Shown in pieces: positions 59,752-64,000 of a DNA stretch of 64,000 nucleotides. The stretch spans positions 24,990-88,989 of the forward strand of contig JAFTXP010000023.1 in assembly GCA_017461545.1 (NCBI GenBank), in the 5' to 3' direction. Numbering within the stretch: position 1 is the stretch's first letter; every line of letters begins with the position of its first letter. Position numbers and translations under genes: made by a program. This DNA comes from Clostridia bacterium. Lineage in GTDB: Bacteria > Bacillota > Clostridia > UBA1212. The notes beneath the pieces are model-generated. The model was not told the origin of the DNA. It was given only the letters and a program-made list of their open reading frames with translations, and did not search any database.

Positions 59752-62284
59752 GTTGAAAAAGAATTTATTTGTCAAAAAAAGCGGAAGATTTTCCAAGTTT
59801 GTATTGCTTTCGCTTCTTATTGTCACTGTTGTTTGCATCTTTACATCGTGCGGATATGACATAAGTAACGGAGATTTTTCAAAAGCCGGAAATGACAGAA
59901 AAATTCCCGGTTGGACAAAGTATAACTACAATGCAGAATATAAGAGTGATTATGATTGCACGTCATTTACCATTGAGAAAGACAGCTGGAAAGGTAATTC
60001 CTTAAAGATTGAAAGCAAAGAAAAAAATGATGCGCGAATTTATCAGACAATAAATGTAGAGGAATTAAAGACGTACAGAATTTCTGCAATGATTAAAACT
60101 GATGGAGTAGAGGGAGGTGCCGGAGCCAATATTTCTGCATATGATTGCGACGGGGTATCGTCGGGTGTTTTCGGGACAACTGACGGTTGGGTGGAACATA
60201 CTGTATATCTGACCACTCTTGAAGGTCAGACTTCTGTCGATTTAAGTTTCGGACTTGGAGGGTTCGGCAGAACATCATTGGGTATTGCTTGTTTTGACGA
60301 TATATCCGTGGTGAAAGTTTCTGAAATTCCTGAGGATGCTGAAAAGGTGACATTTAAACCGAAAAATGATGATTCAGAAGATGAATCCGTCGGAACAGCA
60401 TTTAAAGTCCTGTTCGGTGCAGTTATTGTATCCTTGCTTGTATATGCTTTTATGCTTGCTCTTCGTGCTGATAAGTATAAAGCAAAACAGGGAATATCGC
60501 TTTCGGAAGAATTACCGAAAAGAAATAAATATGATTTAATACTGATTCTTGTCTTGACTGTGATATGCGCAATATTATCATTTACAAATCTCGGAGGGTT
60601 CAGTTGTGCTTCAAGTTACTGGAAGGCAGAAAATGACGGCGAGGAAATAACGGTAACCTTTGATGGTGAGTATACAGTAAGTTGTATAGCGTTCTCAGGA
60701 GGTATTCCGTCAAATTCAGGTGAGTACAGAATCTATTATGAAGATGCTGCCGGAGAGTGGCAGGAGATTTATATAATACCTGCAGATGCTATTGAGTTTT
60801 ATAAATGGAATTACAGCGAGGACGTTACTTTTACTGCTTCTAAAATAAAAGTAGTTGCGGAAGAGGCCGGCGCGTGGATAAATGAGTTGGGATTCTTCTA
60901 TGATAAAGAAAATGCGGAAACCGGTGAGACAGAAATGTGTCTTGTTCCGATATATCAAAGCAATATTTCTGCAAAATACACAGAAACCGATACAAGCGGA
61001 CGCGCGGAGAATTTATTTGACGAGCAGGATACAGTACCGGAATATATGACGTACATGAACGGAACATATTTTGATGAAATATATTTCCCGAGAACTGCAT
61101 ACGAGCATTTAAACGGGCTGAGCATATATGAGAAAACACATCCGCCCATGGGAAAAGTATTTATGTCGCTGGGAATAATGATATTCGGAATGAATCCTTT
61201 CGGATGGAGATTTGCCGGAACATTGTTCGGAGTAATGCTTGTACCTCTTATGTATCTGTTTGCTCTGAAAGTGTTTAAAAAGAGGTCGTACGCGTTTGTT
61301 ACCGGATTCTTAATGACATTTGAATGTATGCGTCTTGCTCAGACAAGGCTTGCAACCATAGACTCATACGCAGTATTCTTTGCAGTTGCAATGTACTACT
61401 TTATGTATGATTACTTTGCGGTAAAATCGTATGATCTTAAGTTTACAAGATCGCTAAAACCTCTGTTGTTCTGCGGCATAATGTTCGGATTGGGAGCTTC
61501 GAGTAAGTGGGTGTGTATGTATACCGGAGGGGGACTTGCGATCATATTCTTCCTCGCAAAGCTTATGGAGGCTGATGATTACCGGACAGGACGCAAGACT
61601 CGAAAAGAAGGTGAGCTTCCGTGGTTTGTACGGAATTTCCTGCCGACTTGCGGACTTTGCCTGTTGTTCTTTATTTTAATTCCCATAGGAATATATATAC
61701 TTTCGTATATTCCGTATATGGCTTCCAATCCTGACAAATCACTGATTGAGGTAGTATTGGAAAATCAGGACTATATGTTTAATTATCACAGCGGACTGGA
61801 GGCGACTCACCCGTACGGATCTCAATGGTGGTCGTGGCCTGTGATGGGAAGACCTATCTGGTATTACATCGGACCTGACTTAGGCGACGGAATGAGATCT
61901 ACGATTGTATCGTTGGGAAATCCGCTTATATGGTGGGTAGGAATTCCATGCGCAATCGGCTCGGGATATTTTGCATGGAGAAATAAAGACAAGAACATGA
62001 TAATTTTTTATGTGGCACTTGCGCTCCAATATGCACCGTGGATATTGATTGACAGAGTGTGTTTTATATATCATTTCTTCACATCCGTACCGTTCCTGAT
62101 ATTTATGATAGTCTATTTCTTCAAGAATCTGATAGAAAAGAAGATAATACCGAAATATGTATTGTGGATATATATGGCACTTGTATTAATCGTATTCATT
62201 TTATATTATCCTGTGCTGACCGGTATGCCTGTACCAACGTCATATGTTGAAAAACTGAGACTTTTCTCGTCATGGTATTTCTGA
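59741..62284 (+). CDS. PMT-family (GT39) protein O-mannosyltransferase-like enzyme with lectin-like domains
   Basis: An 847-residue membrane protein. The start at 59741 has AAAGGAG, and the gene overlaps the preceding one by 11 bp. An N-terminal helix ends in 'CIFTSC', which resembles a lipobox. Next comes a beta-sandwich homologous to the one in the preceding gene ('AMIKTDGVEGGAGANISAYD', 'FDDISVVKVSEIP'), one helix, a second discoidin-like beta domain (~300-400), then the catalytic multi-helix part with PMT signatures 'DEIYFPRTAYEHL' and 'EKTHPPMGKVFMSLGIMIFG'. PMT enzymes move mannose from polyprenyl phosphate onto Ser/Thr of exported proteins. Confidence 0.88.
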   Translation: MKDKLKKNLFVKKSGRFSKFVLLSLLIVTVVCIFTSCGYDISNGDFSKAGNDRKIPGWTKYNYNAEYKSDYDCTSFTIEKDSWKGNSLKIESKEKNDARIYQTINVEELKTYRISAMIKTDGVEGGAGANISAYDCDGVSSGVFGTTDGWVEHTVYLTTLEGQTSVDLSFGLGGFGRTSLGIACFDDISVVKVSEIPEDAEKVTFKPKNDDSEDESVGTAFKVLFGAVIVSLLVYAFMLALRADKYKAKQGISLSEELPKRNKYDLILILVLTVICAILSFTNLGGFSCASSYWKAENDGEEITVTFDGEYTVSCIAFSGGIPSNSGEYRIYYEDAAGEWQEIYIIPADAIEFYKWNYSEDVTFTASKIKVVAEEAGAWINELGFFYDKENAETGETEMCLVPIYQSNISAKYTETDTSGRAENLFDEQDTVPEYMTYMNGTYFDEIYFPRTAYEHLNGLSIYEKTHPPMGKVFMSLGIMIFGMNPFGWRFAGTLFGVMLVPLMYLFALKVFKKRSYAFVTGFLMTFECMRLAQTRLATIDSYAVFFAVAMYYFMYDYFAVKSYDLKFTRSLKPLLFCGIMFGLGASSKWVCMYTGGGLAIIFFLAKLMEADDYRTGRKTRKEGELPWFVRNFLPTCGLCLLFFILIPIGIYILSYIPYMASNPDKSLIEVVLENQDYMFNYHSGLEATHPYGSQWWSWPVMGRPIWYYIGPDLGDGMRSTIVSLGNPLIWWVGIPCAIGSGYFAWRNKDKNMIIFYVALALQYAPWILIDRVCFIYHFFTSVPFLIFMIVYFFKNLIEKKIIPKYVLWIYMALVLIVFILYYPVLTGMPVPTSYVEKLRLFSSWYF

Positions 62285-62331
62285 CGGCATAGGTAATATA
62301 ATCAAAATTGAATATTATAATTAAAGAGAGG

Positions 62332-62373
62332 GAATCCTCCAATCATAATTTTTAAATTGTGATTGGAGGATTC
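62332..62373 (+). promoter_or_regulatory. SD-sequestering hairpin in the enolase leader
   Basis: A perfect 14-bp inverted repeat (62332-62345 / 62360-62373), with a further 5 pairs inside after one mismatch. The 3' arm contains the GGAGG ribosome binding site (62365-62369) of the gene starting at 62376. No T-run follows, so it is not a normal terminator. Confidence 0.82.
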
Positions 62374-62375
62374 TT

Positions 62376-63644
62376 ATGTATTTTTGTGATGACGGTTCTG
62401 TAATATCTGCCGTTTACGGAAGTGAGATATTGGATTCAAGAGGAAATCCTACAGTTGCTGCAACTGTAGTTCTGCGAAATGGAGTGTGCGCTACGGGCAT
62501 GTCGCCGAGCGGTGCTTCGACCGGCAGCCATGAGGCTGTTGAATTGCGGGACGGTGATAAAAGCCGTTATAACGGCAAAGGCGTGATGAATGCTGTGGAA
62601 AATATCAATAAAATTCTTTCAAAAGTTTTAATAGGTAAAAACGTTTTTAATCAGTATGAAATTGACCGTGCTATGACAGATGCGGACGGAACAGAAAACA
62701 AATCGGAAATAGGAGCAAATGCGATACTTGCAGTATCTTCTGCATGTGTGAAAGCAGCTGCAAAGACAAAAAACATGCCGCTTTACCGCTATGTGGGAGG
62801 GATATCTTCGTACAACCTTCCTATTCCTATGCTGAATATAATAAACGGCGGTGTTCATGCAAAAAACAACATAGAAATACAGGAGTTTATGATTGTACCG
62901 GTAGGCTCACTGTATTTTTCAGACGGATTGCGAAAAAGCACCGAGGTTTATCATGCGCTGAAACATATTTTGACTGAAAAAGGATTGTCTACTGCAGTAG
63001 GTGATGAAGGCGGTTTTGCTCCTGATTTAGACAGTGATGCTGCTGCCATTGAGTTAATTCTTGATGCGGTTGACTCCGCCGGATATTCTGCGCCTGATGA
63101 CTTTATGATTGCTTTAGATGTTGCATCATCTGAATGGACGGACAGTTCATCTCAAGGAAAGTATTTGATGCCAAAACACAATACTGAGCATACTACAGAA
63201 AGCCTGATAATGTATATGAAAGGTTTAATCACCCATTATCCTATTCTGTCAATCGAAGATCCTCTGTCAGAAGATGATTTCGACGGCTGGAAGCAGATAA
63301 CTTCTGAAATCGGAGGAAGTGTACAGCTTGTGGGTGATGACTTGTTTGTAACGGACAAAACGAGACTGCGCCACGGAATAACCGAACGGTACGCAAACAG
63401 TATTTTAATTAAACCGAACCAAGTTGGTACAATAACGGAAACTATAGATACTGTAAGTGAAGCTCACAGAAATGGATTTAATTCTGTTATGTCACATCGC
63501 TCAGGTGAGACAGAGGATACAATGATAGCAGACCTTGCGGTAGGTCTTTCAACTAAGTTTATCAAAAGCGGTGCGCCATGCCGTGCAGAGCGCACCGCAA
63601 AATACAACAGGTTGTTGCAGATTGAGAGAGAGATGAGAGGATAA
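62376..63644 (+). CDS. eno: Enolase
   Basis: A 422-residue phosphopyruvate hydratase, converting 2-phosphoglycerate to PEP in glycolysis. Motifs: 'SEILDSRGNPTVAATVVL', 'SGASTGSHEAVELRDGD' (the mobile loop), 'NGGVHAKNNIEIQEFMIVPV', 'GDEGGFAP', metal ligands in 'ALDVASSEW', 'SIEDPLSEDD' and 'VGDDLFVT', catalytic Lys in 'ILIKPNQVGT', and 'SHRSGETEDTMIADLAVG'. It is complete. The start is an ATG 6 bp after GGAGG, but that GGAGG is buried in a long hairpin. The stop codon lies within the left arm of a 21-bp hairpin that leads into a tandem repeat array. Confidence 0.95.
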   Translation: MYFCDDGSVISAVYGSEILDSRGNPTVAATVVLRNGVCATGMSPSGASTGSHEAVELRDGDKSRYNGKGVMNAVENINKILSKVLIGKNVFNQYEIDRAMTDADGTENKSEIGANAILAVSSACVKAAAKTKNMPLYRYVGGISSYNLPIPMLNIINGGVHAKNNIEIQEFMIVPVGSLYFSDGLRKSTEVYHALKHILTEKGLSTAVGDEGGFAPDLDSDAAAIELILDAVDSAGYSAPDDFMIALDVASSEWTDSSSQGKYLMPKHNTEHTTESLIMYMKGLITHYPILSIEDPLSEDDFDGWKQITSEIGGSVQLVGDDLFVTDKTRLRHGITERYANSILIKPNQVGTITETIDTVSEAHRNGFNSVMSHRSGETEDTMIADLAVGLSTKFIKSGAPCRAERTAKYNRLLQIEREMRG

Positions 63645-63722
63645 CGCGTGAGTGGGCTGCGGAAAAACAGCCAAAATTCTTTCGAATTTTTAATGTTTTT
63701 CCCGCAGCCCACTCACGCGTTA
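63642..63722 (+). terminator. Long 21-bp hairpin overlapping the enolase stop codon
   Basis: Perfect arms 63642-63662 and 63702-63722 enclose a loop with an inner hairpin AAAATTC/GAATTTT (63673-63690). The left arm starts at the stop codon TAA. The right arm belongs to the first unit of the 79-bp array. The T-run after it is poor, so a terminator or mRNA-stabilising role is possible. Confidence 0.6.
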
Positions 63723-64000
63723 TTGCGAGAAGAAAGGTGAGGAAAACAGCCAAAATTCTTTCGAATTTTTAATGTTTTTCCCGCAGCCCACTCACGCGTT
63801 ATTACGAGAAGAAAGGTGAGGAAAACAGCCAAAATTCTTTCGAATTTTTAATGTTTTTCCCGCAGCCCGCTCACGCGTTATTGCGAGAAGAAAGGTGAGG
63901 AAAACAGCCAAAATTCTTTCGAATTTTTAATGTTTTTCCCGCAGCCCACTCACGCGTTATTGCGAGAAGAAAGGTGAGGAAAACAGCCAAAATTCTTTCG
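63662..64000 (+). repeat. 79-bp tandem repeat array (continues past right edge)
   Basis: Four complete units (63662-63740, 63741-63819, 63820-63898, 63899-63977) and the first 23 bp of a fifth, all direct repeats of exactly 79 bp with only a few differences (for example ATTACGAG for ATTGCGAG in unit 2 and CCCGCTC for CCCACTC in unit 3). Each holds an AAAATTC-TTTC-GAATTTT hairpin. There are no unique spacers, so it is not a CRISPR array, and no long open frame. Confidence 0.95.

Noticed and set aside
63662..64000. Possible CRISPR array
   Set aside because: The whole 79-bp unit is repeated with no unique spacers, and no cas genes are near.

Overview
The window looks like a chromosomal segment of a low-to-moderate GC, anaerobic, Clostridia-type Firmicute (Bacillota), probably a gut lineage. 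The evidence is a Spo0A-type output domain, DUF3793/DUF2325 proteins next to FeoAB and a FeoB-associated Cys-rich peptide, NADH-linked NuoE/NuoF-type electron-transfer subunits, DegV, a clostridial long-form PRPP synthetase, Gram-positive ribosome binding sites (AGGAGG) and sigma-A-type promoters. No phage, transposase, CRISPR array or rRNA operon is visible. Most of the segment is ordinary chromosome with several accessory islands.

Layout. 1-5.1 kb (minus strand): a glycosyltransferase-8/acyltransferase cluster that runs off the left edge, a DegV protein, and an orphan gene that probably autoregulates. 5.4 kb: tRNA-Thr(CGT). 5.7-12.9 kb (plus): a stand-alone Spo0A-C protein, a PIG-V-like membrane glycosyltransferase, gyrA, mnmA and an AI-2E/PerM-type membrane protein. 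13.0-17.1 kb (minus): an iron island (feoA, feoB, a Cys-rich peptide, an HMA protein, DUF2325, DUF3793) marked by four copies of one palindromic operator. 17.2-24.8 kb (minus): a gluzincin-like protein, two TrmH-family methyltransferases, a flavodoxin, an unknown 414-residue protein, and a NitT/TauT-type ABC transporter led by its own Crp/Fnr regulator. 25.0-25.4 kb: a small hydrophobic peptide gene that looks like a type I toxin. 25.4-26.8 kb (minus): a membrane-anchored metallophosphoesterase.

26.9-32.4 kb (plus): a seven-gene catabolic operon (SDR, UlaG-like hydrolase, DeoC, RbsK, zinc dehydrogenase, cupin, PHP) that suggests use of a deoxy-pentose-like compound. 32.5-36.0 kb: a secreted cohesin-like/Flg_new protein and a PP2C-like protein with a transmembrane segment and a repetitive extracellular tail. 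36.2-40.7 kb: a NuoE/NuoF/GltD-like flavin-FeS complex. 40.9-45.4 kb: a permuted-papain-like protein, an acyl-CoA synthetase and metG. 45.4-46.2 kb is non-coding apart from a second toxin-like peptide gene bracketed by inverted repeats. 46.2-56.6 kb: prs, murA, pth, mfd, a foldase-like protein and pepF. 56.7-62.3 kb: a bactofilin-like protein and two large GT-C membrane glycosyltransferases that share a duplicated lectin-like N-terminal domain. 62.4-63.6 kb: an enolase whose ribosome binding site lies in a strong hairpin. It is followed by a 79-bp tandem repeat array that continues past the right edge.

The best candidates for new biology are the shared GTTAGC-N4-GCTAAC iron-island operator, the two related toxin loci, the enolase leader hairpin plus 79-bp array, the paired lectin-GT-C enzymes, the GT8-acyltransferase fusion cluster, and the catabolic operon whose SDR has lost its catalytic tyrosine. 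All functional calls come from reading motifs; no database search was run.
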